A DNA stretch of 64,000 nucleotides from Flavimobilis soli (GTDB taxonomy: Bacteria > Actinomycetota > Actinomycetes > Actinomycetales > Cellulomonadaceae). The translations under genes and the position numbers were made by a program. The DNA is taken from the NCBI RefSeq assembly GCF_002564025.1, contig NZ_PDJH01000001.1, positions 1,364,001 to 1,428,000 of the forward strand, read 5' to 3'. Position 1 is the first letter of the stretch, and each line of letters begins with the position of its first letter. Below the pieces are notes generated by a model that was not told the DNA's origin, did not search any database, and saw nothing but the letters and a program-made list of their open reading frames with translations. Below are positions 55,560 to 63,430 of this stretch, in pieces.

Positions 55560-56573
55560 TCAGCGCGCGGCTTCGATCTTGTCGTAGATCGCCTTGGTCA
55601 CGTCCGTCGTCAGGCGCTCCTCGTGGAGGGGCAGGACGGCGGTGCGGAAGGCCTCGACGTCGGCGTCGTTGAACTTGGCGCCGGCAGCCTCTGCCTTGGC
55701 CTTCGCAGCCTCGACGCCCTCCTGGAAGAGGGAGAGCTCGGTGTCGACCGACGCGGCGACGGCGTCGGTCAGGACCTTGCGGGACTCCTCGTCCATGTCG
55801 GCGAGGACCTTGGGGTTGATGATGAGCGTGTCGGGCATCATCAGGTGCTTCGTGTAGGAGTAGAAGCCCGCGATCTCGGCGTGCGCGAGGTCGGAGTAGA
55901 TGAGCTCGTTGTTCTCGGCACCGTCGAGCACGCCCGACTGGATGGCGGTGTAGACCTCGCCCTGGGCCATCGGGGTGCCGACGCCGCCCATGAGCTCCAT
56001 CATCCGGACGTTGGTGTCGGATCCGATGACGCGGATCTTCTGCCCCTTGAGGTCGGCCGGCGTCGTGACGGGGCCCTTGGTCGTGTACACGTTGCGGATG
56101 CCGCCGTGGTACGAGGCGAGGACGTGGATGTTCTTGTCGTCCATCGACGAGTAGAGGTCGCCGACGATCTCCGGGTCGTTGAGGACCTTCATCTGGTGCT
56201 CGGCCGACTCGTACAGGTAGGGCAGGTTGACGACGGCGAAGTCGGGGTTGAAGTTCTCGAGGAGCGAGCCACCGACGATGGCCATCTCGACGGAACCGGA
56301 CTGGACCATCTCGATGGTCTCGGCCTGGGCGCCGAGGAGCTCGTCCGGGAACAGCTCGAGGGCGTACTTGCCGCCCGTCTGCTCCTTGAGCTTCTCGCCG
56401 ATCTCGGCGATCGCCTTGGCCTGCGGGTGTGCGGAGTTCTGGTTGAACGCGACCTTGAAGGTCTTCGTCGAGCCGGAGTCGGACGACGAGTCGTCCGAGC
56501 TGGAGCAAGCGGTGAGGCCGAGGGTCGCGATGCCTGCGGCAGCGATCAGCGAGACGACTTTGTTCCGTCGCAT
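55560..56573 (-). CDS. dctP: TRAP transporter solute-binding lipoprotein DctP
   Basis: A 337-residue extracytoplasmic binding protein with lipobox LTAC (Cys at about 22) and a Ser/Asp linker. The body has HPQAKAIAEIGEKLKEQTGG, QAETIEMVQSGSVEMAIVGG, TTPADLKGQKIRVIGSDTNV (ligand Arg) and YTAIQSGVLDGAENNELIYS. The DctP-type Arg and Asn/Glu positions seen fit binding of a carboxylate such as a uronate. The first gene of the operon, it is preceded by AACGAGGAG on this strand. Its promoter region, shared with the divergent DUF4862 gene, holds a GGAAC dyad. Confidence 0.93.
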   Translation of the reverse strand: MRRNKVVSLIAAAGIATLGLTACSSSDDSSSDSGSTKTFKVAFNQNSAHPQAKAIAEIGEKLKEQTGGKYALELFPDELLGAQAETIEMVQSGSVEMAIVGGSLLENFNPDFAVVNLPYLYESAEHQMKVLNDPEIVGDLYSSMDDKNIHVLASYHGGIRNVYTTKGPVTTPADLKGQKIRVIGSDTNVRMMELMGGVGTPMAQGEVYTAIQSGVLDGAENNELIYSDLAHAEIAGFYSYTKHLMMPDTLIINPKVLADMDEESRKVLTDAVAASVDTELSLFQEGVEAAKAKAEAAGAKFNDADVEAFRTAVLPLHEERLTTDVTKAIYDKIEAAR

Positions 56574-56713
56574 GGGGGTTTCTCCTCGTTCGGCTCATCG
56601 GGGGGAGATGAGCGGGTGTGATGCCCGGGGGAGGCTGTGCGGGAGCGGGGGCTCCGATGTCCGTACTTCGTCGTGCGGAAGATCGACGTCGGTGTCGATC
56701 TGTTTCTTTCGGT

Positions 56714-56738
56714 GGAACTCAGTTCCGGGGGGTGGAAC
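56714..56738. promoter_or_regulatory. Candidate IclR operator upstream of dctP
   Basis: GGAACT-C-AGTTCC (56714-56726) is a perfect dyad. The word GGTGGAAC occurs both at 56711 and 56731, giving a third half-site. It stands 141 bp upstream of dctP and about 135 bp upstream of the divergent gene. The rest of the 299-bp gap shows AT-rich promoter-like stretches (GTAAAGAC) but no gene. Confidence 0.6.
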
Positions 56739-56872
56739 AAGTAAAGACAGACGGATCACGCCGCGTCAACACGTCACCTCCATCGAGATCAGTTCGAGAC
56801 CTGAGATCGTTGAAGCGGTGAGGACATCCGATCTCTCGGGCCCACCGCGTGACCTGCGACGATGGAGGAACC

Positions 56873-57892
56873 TTGCCGACCGACCCGCCCATGCCTGCAC
56901 TGACCCTCGGTGCGTACGCGATCGCTCCGCCCCCTGAGACGGACGGCGGGCGCGCCGAGCGCGAGCTCTACGACGCGCTCGGTGACGTCCCGTTCGACGC
57001 GTACGAGCTGCCGCTCGTCGCCGAGGGCCTGCCCGGCCTCGAGCTCGACTGGGTCCGTGCCCGGGTGCCGGAGGACCGTGACCTCGTGGTCACGGCGATC
57101 CCCCGCACGATGGTGCGTCTCGGCCGCGACGCGTCGTACGGGCTCGCGTCGAGCGACGAGGACGGTCGCCAGGCGGCGCTCGCGGACCTCGCGGTCGTGC
57201 GCGACTTCGCGTTGCGGCTCGCCGACGCGTCGGGTCGGCGCCGCGTGCTTGCGATCGAGGTGCACTCTGCACCGGGGCCCGACGGGATGAACGGGCGCGG
57301 TGGTGCACCCGGTTCGTCGGAGGCGTTCGCGCGGTCGCTCGTGGAGATCGCTTCCTGGGGCTTGGGCGCGCGGGTCGTCGTCGAGCATTGCGACCGGCTC
57401 GTCGAGGGGCAGGTGCCGGAGAAGGGCTTCTTCCCGGTGGTCGACGAGATCGCGGCGGCGCGCCGCGCGGACGAACTGGGCGCGATGCCGCTCGACGACG
57501 GGTCGGCGGCGCTCGGGCTGTCGCTCAACTGGGGCCGGTCGGCACTGGAGGACCGCAGCGGTCAGGCGCCGGTCGAGCATGCGCGCGCGGCCGCGGAGGC
57601 GGGGCTGCTGCGCGGCGTCATCCTGTCGGGCGCGACGCCTGAGGCAACCGCGTGGGGCGCGCCGTGGTCGGACGGGCACATCCCGCCCCGCGGTGAGGCT
57701 CCGGCGCTCGCCGGGTCGACGGCGTCGGCGCTCGACCTCGACGCGGCGCGCGCGACGTTCGCCGCGGCCGGGGACGGGCTGGACTACGTCGGCGCGAAGG
57801 TGTCGGTGCGCCCGCTCGACGCGAGCGTCGCCGAACGGGTCGCCCTGGCCGAGGCGTCGCTCGACCTCGTGCGCCGCGCGTTCGCCGGCTGA
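56873..57892 (+). CDS. DUF4862-family protein, TIM-barrel-like
   Basis: A protein of about 339 residues matching DUF4862, an actinobacterial family of unknown function with xylose-isomerase-like barrel features. Seen: LTLGAYAIAPPPETDGG, DAYELPLVAEGLPGLELDWV, HSAPGPDGMNGRGGAPGSSE, ARVVVEHCDRLVEGQVPEKG and LGLSLNWGRSALEDR. The His, Glu and Asn placements look like a metal-dependent sugar isomerase or epimerase site. TTG 56873 is chosen because GGAGGAA is 4 bp upstream; the ATG at 56891 is an alternative. It is divergent from dctP and close to an operator-like dyad, so co-regulation with the sugar-acid operon is probable. Confidence 0.75.
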   Translation: MPTDPPMPALTLGAYAIAPPPETDGGRAERELYDALGDVPFDAYELPLVAEGLPGLELDWVRARVPEDRDLVVTAIPRTMVRLGRDASYGLASSDEDGRQAALADLAVVRDFALRLADASGRRRVLAIEVHSAPGPDGMNGRGGAPGSSEAFARSLVEIASWGLGARVVVEHCDRLVEGQVPEKGFFPVVDEIAAARRADELGAMPLDDGSAALGLSLNWGRSALEDRSGQAPVEHARAAAEAGLLRGVILSGATPEATAWGAPWSDGHIPPRGEAPALAGSTASALDLDAARATFAAAGDGLDYVGAKVSVRPLDASVAERVALAEASLDLVRRAFAG

Positions 57893-58061
57893 GCGGCGCA
57901 CGTTCTCCGGCTGAGCGGCGCCGTCCTGCGACCGCCGCCCGGTTGCTGGCCGAGCACCGCGCCTTCGTCCTGAGCGCCGCCCGTTCGGCTACCACCGCCC
58001 GCTCGGCAACCGTCGCCCGGCTGCTGAGCGACGCCCCTCCTGCGACCGCTGGGCCGCCCCG

Positions 58062-58844
58062 TCAGCCGGCTGCCGTGCCCGCGAGCTCAGGAGCCGGGTC
58101 GCGCAGGCGCTGCGCGAGCCACCGGAGCGACTCGCCGACGGCCTGGCGTCGATCCGCGTCGGCGTAGCTGTCGAGCATGGAGACCCCGACGGCGCACGGT
58201 CGCGCCCCTCGCGCGCCCGGCACCGCGACGGCGATGCCGACGACGTGGTCGAAGGTCCGTCCGTCGTCGACACCGTAGCCGCGCTCACGGGTGCGTTCGA
58301 GCTCTTCCTCGAGGATCCGCTCGACGACCGACCCGCCCGACGCCTCGGCGACGGCACGGACCGCGGCGGCCCGTCCGGCGTCGTCGAGCGAGGCGAGCAT
58401 GACCTGCCCGACGGCGGTCGTCGTCGCGGGGAGGCGGTCGCCGACGGAGGCGGAGACACGCAGCGGCGCGGTCCCCTCGTGCCGTGCGACGTACAGCACG
58501 GCGGGGACGCGCCGCCCTGCCGTGATCATCTCGTCGAGGACGGCGAGCTGGACCACCTCCTCGCGAAGGACAGGGTCGCGCCGACAGGCGGCGGCGAACT
58601 CGCGCGCGGGCTCGAACTGGCGGACGTACGCCCCGCCGAGCGCGACGGTGGCCCGGCCGAGACGCATGCCGCCGTCGACCTTCTCGACGTAGCCGGCCGC
58701 CTCGAGCTCCGCGCACAGCGCGGAGGTCGACGACTTGGGCGCGTCGAGCGCGCGGGACAGCTCGCTCAGCGTGCGCGGCTCGCCGGGCTGGGCGGCGAGG
58801 AGCTCGAGCAGCGCGACCGCGCGCGCGACGGCAGGGACGCTCAC
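58062..58844 (-). CDS. IclR-family transcriptional regulator
   Basis: A 260-residue IclR protein with the winged helix at about 5-62 (VARAVALLELLAAQPGEPRT, LSRALDAPKSSTSALCAELE) and the effector domain from RVPAVLYVARHEGTAPLRVS to HVVGIAVAVPGARG. The GTG start at 58842-58844 overlaps the end of the hydroxyacid dehydrogenase gene upstream by GTGA, so the two form an operon driven from the 59.89-kb palindrome. The 169-bp gap on its 3' side is gene-free and holds weak GC-rich repeats, including two copies of CCGGCTGAGCGGCGC at the end of the DUF4862 gene. Confidence 0.87.
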   Translation of the reverse strand: MSVPAVARAVALLELLAAQPGEPRTLSELSRALDAPKSSTSALCAELEAAGYVEKVDGGMRLGRATVALGGAYVRQFEPAREFAAACRRDPVLREEVVQLAVLDEMITAGRRVPAVLYVARHEGTAPLRVSASVGDRLPATTTAVGQVMLASLDDAGRAAAVRAVAEASGGSVVERILEEELERTRERGYGVDDGRTFDHVVGIAVAVPGARGARPCAVGVSMLDSYADADRRQAVGESLRWLAQRLRDPAPELAGTAAG

Positions 58845-59890
58845 GCGAGGTCCTCCGGTCGGACTCGGTTGCGCAGCGGCTCGCCTGCGAGCAGTCGCCG
58901 CGCGTTGTCCGCGGCGAGCCGCGCGATGCGCGCGTCCTCGGCGTCGGTCAGGGCGGCCGTGTGGGGACTGAGCAACACCCGGGGGTGCGTCCACAGCGGG
59001 CTCGACCGGTCGAGCGGCTCGTGCGCGACGACGTCGAGGGCCGCGAAGCCGACCTGACCTGATCCGAGCGCCCGGGCGAGCGCCTCCTCGTCGATCACGG
59101 TCCCGCGGCCGACGTTGACGACCGTGACTCCCGGGCGCGCGGCGCCGAGCACCGCGTCGTCGACGAGGCCGTTCGTCCCCGGGGCGCCCGGCAGGGTGAC
59201 GACGATCGCGTCGACCTGCCCCACGGCGTCGGGCAGCTCGTCGAGCCCGACGACGCGCGAGACTCCCGGGACGTCGACCTCGGATCGGTTCGCGCCGACC
59301 ACCGTCGCCCCCACGGCGCTGAAGAGTCGAACGCAGTCGCGTCCGATGCTCCCGAGCCCGACGACGAGGATCGTCTGCTCGTGCACCTGCCCCATCGCCC
59401 AACGCGGCGCCCACTCGCCTGCCCGCTGGTGCTCCTGCAGCTTCGGAAGGTCCTTCGCGCCCGCAAGCACGCCGAGCAGCGCGAACTCGGCGAGCGTCCC
59501 GCCGTGCACCCCGGCCGAGGTCGTGAACGCGATCCGGTCGAGCGTCCCCTCGGGCAGTCCTGCGGCCGCGACCTGGGCCGCGCCGCCTGCCGCCATCGTC
59601 TGGACCCAGCGCAGCCGCGGGTTCGCCGCGACGGTCCGGGCAAGCGCTGCCGGCGACACGTCCGGGATGCCGTAGAGCGCCTCGGCGGAGTCGACGAGCG
59701 CGTCGAAGGCTGCCTGCTGCTCAGGCGTCCTGCGGAACGCCGGGTCGCCGTCGTGGTCCCCCGGGTGTCGCATGGGAGGGAGCAGCGAGTGGTCCCGCAC
59801 GAGATCGAGGCCCGGCACGTCGCGCTCGAGCTGGACGCACAGGTCCTCCGGCAGCGGGGTGGCCAGGACCATGCGGAGCGCGTTCGACAT
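58841..59890 (-). CDS. D-2-hydroxyacid dehydrogenase
   Basis: A 349-residue NAD-binding 2-hydroxyacid dehydrogenase, the third in this island. Motifs: QTMAAGGAAQVAAAGLPEGT in the substrate domain, ILVVGLGSIGRDCVRLFSAV (Rossmann), VVNVGRGTVIDEEALARALG (Arg) and LDVVAHEPLDRSSPLW with LLSPHTAALTDAE (Glu and His). It is most like the phosphoglycerate-dehydrogenase-like hydroxypyruvate or glyoxylate reductase group. Its ATG lies inside a perfect 16-bp palindrome. It is followed by an overlapping IclR gene and is divergent from a hydroxyisobutyrate dehydrogenase-like gene. The specific acid is unknown. Confidence 0.86.
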   Translation of the reverse strand: MSNALRMVLATPLPEDLCVQLERDVPGLDLVRDHSLLPPMRHPGDHDGDPAFRRTPEQQAAFDALVDSAEALYGIPDVSPAALARTVAANPRLRWVQTMAAGGAAQVAAAGLPEGTLDRIAFTTSAGVHGGTLAEFALLGVLAGAKDLPKLQEHQRAGEWAPRWAMGQVHEQTILVVGLGSIGRDCVRLFSAVGATVVGANRSEVDVPGVSRVVGLDELPDAVGQVDAIVVTLPGAPGTNGLVDDAVLGAARPGVTVVNVGRGTVIDEEALARALGSGQVGFAALDVVAHEPLDRSSPLWTHPRVLLSPHTAALTDAEDARIARLAADNARRLLAGEPLRNRVRPEDLA

Positions 59891-59897
59891 GTCGAAC
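59882..59897. promoter_or_regulatory. Perfect 16-bp palindrome over the start codon, IclR operator candidate
   Basis: GTTCGACATGTCGAAC is an exact palindrome that includes the ATG of the hydroxyacid dehydrogenase gene and lies 40 bp upstream of the divergent gene. Binding there would block both. The IclR gene in the same operon is the likely source of the protein. A chance palindrome of this length is improbable, but function is inferred. Confidence 0.65.
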
Positions 59898-59936
59898 AGT
59901 ATTCACCATGCCGGACGGACGCGCTAGGGTGGCCGC

Positions 59937-60845
59937 ATGAACACGCGCGGACACGTCGGCTTCATCGGCCTCGGCACGATGGGCGCCCCCATGGCCGGCC
60001 ACCTGCTCGACGCGCTGGGGCCCGGGCGGCTGCACATCACTGCCCGCAGGCCCGCTGCCGCCGAGCCGCTCGTCGCGCGCGGGGCCGTCTGGCACGGGTC
60101 GGCTCGCGAGCTCGCGGCGGCCTGCGACACCGTCGTCCTCATGGTCCCCGACCTCCCCCAGGTCCGGGACCTCCTCGAGGGCGCGGAGGGCCTGCTCGCC
60201 GGCGCGGGCGACGACCTGCTCGTCGTCGTCAGCTCGACGTCGTCCCCGCAGGGCGTGCGCGAGCTCGACTCGGAGCTGCGCGACCGGACGGGGGGCGCGG
60301 TCCGCGTCGTCGACGCCCCGGTATCCGGCGGCGAGGAGGGGGCGCGCGCCGGCACGCTCGCGATCATGGTCGGCGGCCCTGACGACGACGCCGCGCGGGC
60401 GTGCGCGGCGCTCGCTCCGTGCGGACGGCCGGAGCACCTCGGCCCGCTCGGCGCGGGCCAGGTCGCCAAGGCCTGCAACCAGATGATCGTCGCCGCGACC
60501 GTCGCCGCGCTCGGCGAGGCGAGCGTGCTCGCGGAGCGTGCGGGGCTCGACGTCGGGCGCCTGCTCGCGCTGCTCGGCACGGGGTACGCCGGGTCGCGCA
60601 TCCTCGACGTCAAGGCGCGGCGCTTCGCGGAGCACGACCACTCGCCGTCCGGCGCCGCGAGGTTCATGGTCAAGGACCTCACGTTCGCGACCGAGGAGGC
60701 GGTGCGTACCGGCACCGGCACCCCGCAGCTCGACACCCTGCGGACGCTCTTCACCGACCTGACCGACGCAGGCCTGGGCGACCAGGACACCGCCGTCGTC
60801 CAGGCCTGGGTCGAACGACTCGAACGGCCCGACAGCGGCAGGTGA
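59937..60845 (+). CDS. NAD(P)-dependent beta-hydroxyacid dehydrogenase (GarR/3-hydroxyisobutyrate type)
   Basis: A 302-residue member of the 3-hydroxyisobutyrate dehydrogenase family. The cofactor motif is VGFIGLGTMGAPMAGHLLDA at about 7-26. VDAPVSGGEEGARAGTLAIM is the substrate-binding signature, and the catalytic Lys lies in GAGQVAKACNQMIVAATVAA. The family includes tartronate semialdehyde reductase (GarR), which acts in glucarate and galactarate use, and the island context favours that type of role. The ATG at 59937 is 46 bp from the divergent hydroxyacid dehydrogenase, across the 16-bp palindrome. The 172-bp gap to nhaA shows no gene. Confidence 0.88.
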   Translation: MNTRGHVGFIGLGTMGAPMAGHLLDALGPGRLHITARRPAAAEPLVARGAVWHGSARELAAACDTVVLMVPDLPQVRDLLEGAEGLLAGAGDDLLVVVSSTSSPQGVRELDSELRDRTGGAVRVVDAPVSGGEEGARAGTLAIMVGGPDDDAARACAALAPCGRPEHLGPLGAGQVAKACNQMIVAATVAALGEASVLAERAGLDVGRLLALLGTGYAGSRILDVKARRFAEHDHSPSGAARFMVKDLTFATEEAVRTGTGTPQLDTLRTLFTDLTDAGLGDQDTAVVQAWVERLERPDSGR

Positions 60846-61017
60846 TCTGCGTCACTCCACTGCCCCCGCGTGACACGAGCTGTCGAGTGCGCGTGCGCGC
60901 ACGCGTAGCACGCCCCGCCCCTCCGCCACCAGAGCGCGGAGGCCGCGAGCGCGGCGGTCCGGCGCTGTCGGCGGCGTTATCGTTCCCGTGGACCGTGCCC
61001 GACGACGAGGACCCCAC

Positions 61018-62292
61018 ATGACTGACAAGAACCCGATCCTCGGATCGCTCACCCCGGGTTCCCGGCGGAACTTCCTCGACACGCTGCGCGCCGAGAACAC
61101 GGGCGCGATCCTCCTGCTCGCCGGCGCCGTCGTCGCGCTCCTCTGGGCAAACTCGCCGTGGGGCGACAGCTACCGGGACCTCTCCGCGTCCCGGGTCGGC
61201 CCCTCGGGCCTGCACCTCGACCTCACGCTCGCGCAGTGGGCGACCGACGGGCTCCTCGCGATCTTCTTCTTCGTCGTCGGCGTCGAGCTCAAGCGCGAGA
61301 TCGTCGACGGCCAGCTGCGCCGCCCGTCGACCGCGATCGTGCCGATCGTCGCCGCCGTCGGCGGCATGGCCGTCCCGGCCCTCCTCTACGCGGCCGTCAA
61401 CGTGGTCGGCGACGGCGCCATGCACGGCTGGGCCGTCCCGGTCGCGACCGACATCGCATTCGCCGTCGCCGTCCTCGCGATCGCCGGCAAGGGCCTGCCC
61501 ACCGCACTGCGGGCCTTCCTGCTCACGCTCGCCGTCGTCGACGACCTGCTCGGCATCATCGTCATCGCGGCGTTCTACACCGCCTCCCTCGACTTCGTCA
61601 TGATGGGCGGCGCCGCCCTCGTGATCGCCGCCTTCGGGGTGCTCGTCCGCAAGCGCGGCGGCGCCTCGCCGTGGCTGCTCGTCCCCCTCGCCGTCCTCGC
61701 GTGGGCACTCATGCACGCGTCGGGCATCCACGCGACGATCGCCGGCGTGCTGCTCGGCTTCACGGTGCCCGCGCTCGCCCGCGAGGGCGAGAACCACAGC
61801 CTCGCCGAGCACTACGAGCACCGCTGGCGCCCGATCTCCGCAGGCTTCGCGGTCCCCGTGTTCGCGCTCTTCGCCGCTGGCGTCACCATGACGCCCGACG
61901 CCCTGCGCGACGCGCTCGGCAACCCCGTCGCGATCGGCGTCGTCCTCGGCCTCGTCGTCGGCAAGCCGCTCGGCATCACCGCCGCCACCTGGCTCCTCGT
62001 GCGGCTCACGCGCGCGACCCTCGACCCTGCTCTGCGCTGGCTGGACGTCGTGGCCGTCGCGTGCGTCGGCGGCATCGGCTTCACCGTCGCCCTGCTCATC
62101 GGCGAGCTCTCCTTCCCGCCCGGCTCCGCCGACAGCGAGGCGGGCAAGGCCGCGATCCTCGTCGGCTCGCTGCTGTCCGCCCTGCTCGGCGGCCTGCTCC
62201 TCGCCTGGCGCTCGCGCGTCCACCGCACCGCCCCCGTCCGCACCGACGACGTGCAGGTACGCCCCCAGGAGGAACCGCCGCACAACGGCTAG
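61018..62292 (+). CDS. nhaA: Na+/H+ antiporter NhaA
   Basis: A 424-residue electrogenic antiporter that exchanges sodium for protons at the cytoplasmic membrane. It begins GSLTPGSRRNFLDTLRAENT with GAILLLAGAVVALLWANSPW. ATDGLLAIFFFVVGVELKRE is the NhaA signature, WAVPVATDIAFAVAVLAIAG and LTLAVVDDLLGIIVIAAFYT carry the transport Asp residues (the VVDD pair), and a Lys equivalent lies late in the protein. Twelve helices are predicted. The ATG at 61018 precedes MTDKNP; an in-frame GTG at 60988 is possible. A TTATCG element lies 40 bp upstream. Confidence 0.96.
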   Translation: MTDKNPILGSLTPGSRRNFLDTLRAENTGAILLLAGAVVALLWANSPWGDSYRDLSASRVGPSGLHLDLTLAQWATDGLLAIFFFVVGVELKREIVDGQLRRPSTAIVPIVAAVGGMAVPALLYAAVNVVGDGAMHGWAVPVATDIAFAVAVLAIAGKGLPTALRAFLLTLAVVDDLLGIIVIAAFYTASLDFVMMGGAALVIAAFGVLVRKRGGASPWLLVPLAVLAWALMHASGIHATIAGVLLGFTVPALAREGENHSLAEHYEHRWRPISAGFAVPVFALFAAGVTMTPDALRDALGNPVAIGVVLGLVVGKPLGITAATWLLVRLTRATLDPALRWLDVVAVACVGGIGFTVALLIGELSFPPGSADSEAGKAAILVGSLLSALLGGLLLAWRSRVHRTAPVRTDDVQVRPQEEPPHNG

Positions 62293-62345
62293 GATCGTCC
62301 AGGCCGAGCGGGAGCACCGAGGCGAGGACAGAGGCGACGAGCGAC

Positions 62346-63173
62346 GTGAGCGACCACAGCTACGGGGTCATCGAGGCAGGCTCAGGCCACCTCGGTCACG
62401 TCACGTGGGCAGCTTTCGGCCCCACCGACTCCCCGCTCCCCCCGGCCGTGCTGGTCCACGGCCTGGGCGACTCCGCCGCCTGCTGGCCCGGCGTCGTCGA
62501 GCACCTCGCCGAGAGCCGGCTCGTCATCGTCTCCGACCTGCGCGGCCATGGAGACTCCCCGCTCCCGGACGGTCCCGTCACGGTGCGCGCCCTCGCCGAC
62601 GACCTCGCCGTCGTCGTCCACCGCGTGGCCCAGCGACCGGCGGCCCTGATCGGCCACTCGCTCGGCGGGCTCGTCGCGCAGGACCTCGCCCTGCGCGGTC
62701 CCGCGCTCGTCTCGGCCCTCGTGCTCGAAGACCCTGCCTGGACGGCGAGCGACACCACCTTCCCCGACGTCGCGCGCACCTTGCGCGAGCTGAACACCAC
62801 ACCGTACGCACGGCTCCTCGCGTCCGTCACCCGCGACCACCCGACGTGGCCCGCTGCCGAGGCCGCGCCGTGGGCGGCGTCGAAGCGCCAGCTCGACCCG
62901 CGCTTCCTCGACCGCGCGGCCGGCTTCTCGCAGGACTGGCTGTCACCGCTGGCGCGGCTCGCGCCCGACGGCGAGTTCACGACGACGGTCCTGCTCGGGC
63001 AGGAGGAGCTCGGCGGGATCATCCCCGCAGAGATGGCCGAGCGGGCCGAAGAGCTGCTCGACGGCAAGGGTGAGGTGCTCGTCCTCGCTGCGGGCCACGA
63101 CGTCCGACGTGAGCAGCGCGCGACCTACCTGCACCTCCTCGACGAGGCGCTCGTCCCCCGCACCGCGGGCTGA
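62346..63173 (+). CDS. Alpha/beta hydrolase
   Basis: A 275-residue alpha/beta-fold hydrolase of unknown substrate. VLVHGLGDSAACW is the oxyanion segment, DLRGHGDSPLPDG follows, the nucleophile elbow is IGHSLGGLVAQDLAL (Ser at about 103), and GHDVRREQ near the C-terminus supplies the His. The acid is probably in the LLGQEELGGI region. GTG 62346 lies 54 bp after nhaA; there is no clear ribosome-binding site. Candidates range from lactonases to peptidases or esterases. The convergent downstream gap contains the third locus of the GAGGTAGG repeat. Confidence 0.8.
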   Translation: MSDHSYGVIEAGSGHLGHVTWAAFGPTDSPLPPAVLVHGLGDSAACWPGVVEHLAESRLVIVSDLRGHGDSPLPDGPVTVRALADDLAVVVHRVAQRPAALIGHSLGGLVAQDLALRGPALVSALVLEDPAWTASDTTFPDVARTLRELNTTPYARLLASVTRDHPTWPAAEAAPWAASKRQLDPRFLDRAAGFSQDWLSPLARLAPDGEFTTTVLLGQEELGGIIPAEMAERAEELLDGKGEVLVLAAGHDVRREQRATYLHLLDEALVPRTAG

Positions 63174-63210
63174 ACGGACCGCCAGGCCGTCACGCCAGCG
63201 GCGACACACC

Positions 63211-63286
63211 CCGAGGTAGGCCCTCCCACGCGAGACAGGGCTCTGGATCGCCCTACGTCGCGGGCGACGCCCTACCTCGCGCGAGG
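63211..63286. repeat. Third locus of the CGCGAGGTAGGG repeat family
   Basis: CCCGAGGTAGGCCCTCCCACGCGAG (given by parts) at 63210-63234 is followed by a stem AGGGC-loop-GCCCT (63237-63255) and CCCTACCTCGCGCGAGG at 63270-63286. Downstream, GC-rich low-complexity DNA includes two tandem copies of GCGTTGCGCGCACGGC at 63357-63388 and words such as CGGCGCCCC repeated from 63298 on. No gene lies between 63174 and 63430. Confidence 0.75.
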
Positions 63287-63430
63287 CGCCCACCACGCCC
63301 CCGGCGCCCCGCGCGCTCGGCGCCCCACCTCGCACCCGGCGCCCCACGCGCTCGGCGCGTTGCGCGCACGGCGCGTTGCGCGCACGGCGCTCGCCTCGGC
63401 CGAGGGCGATCGGGGATGCGGCAGCGCTCG

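Noticed and set aside
57893..58061. Fourth locus of the GAGGTAGGG repeat in another convergent gap
   Set aside because: The gap has weak CGCCCG and CGGCTGAGCGG repeats but not the GAGGTAGGG core.
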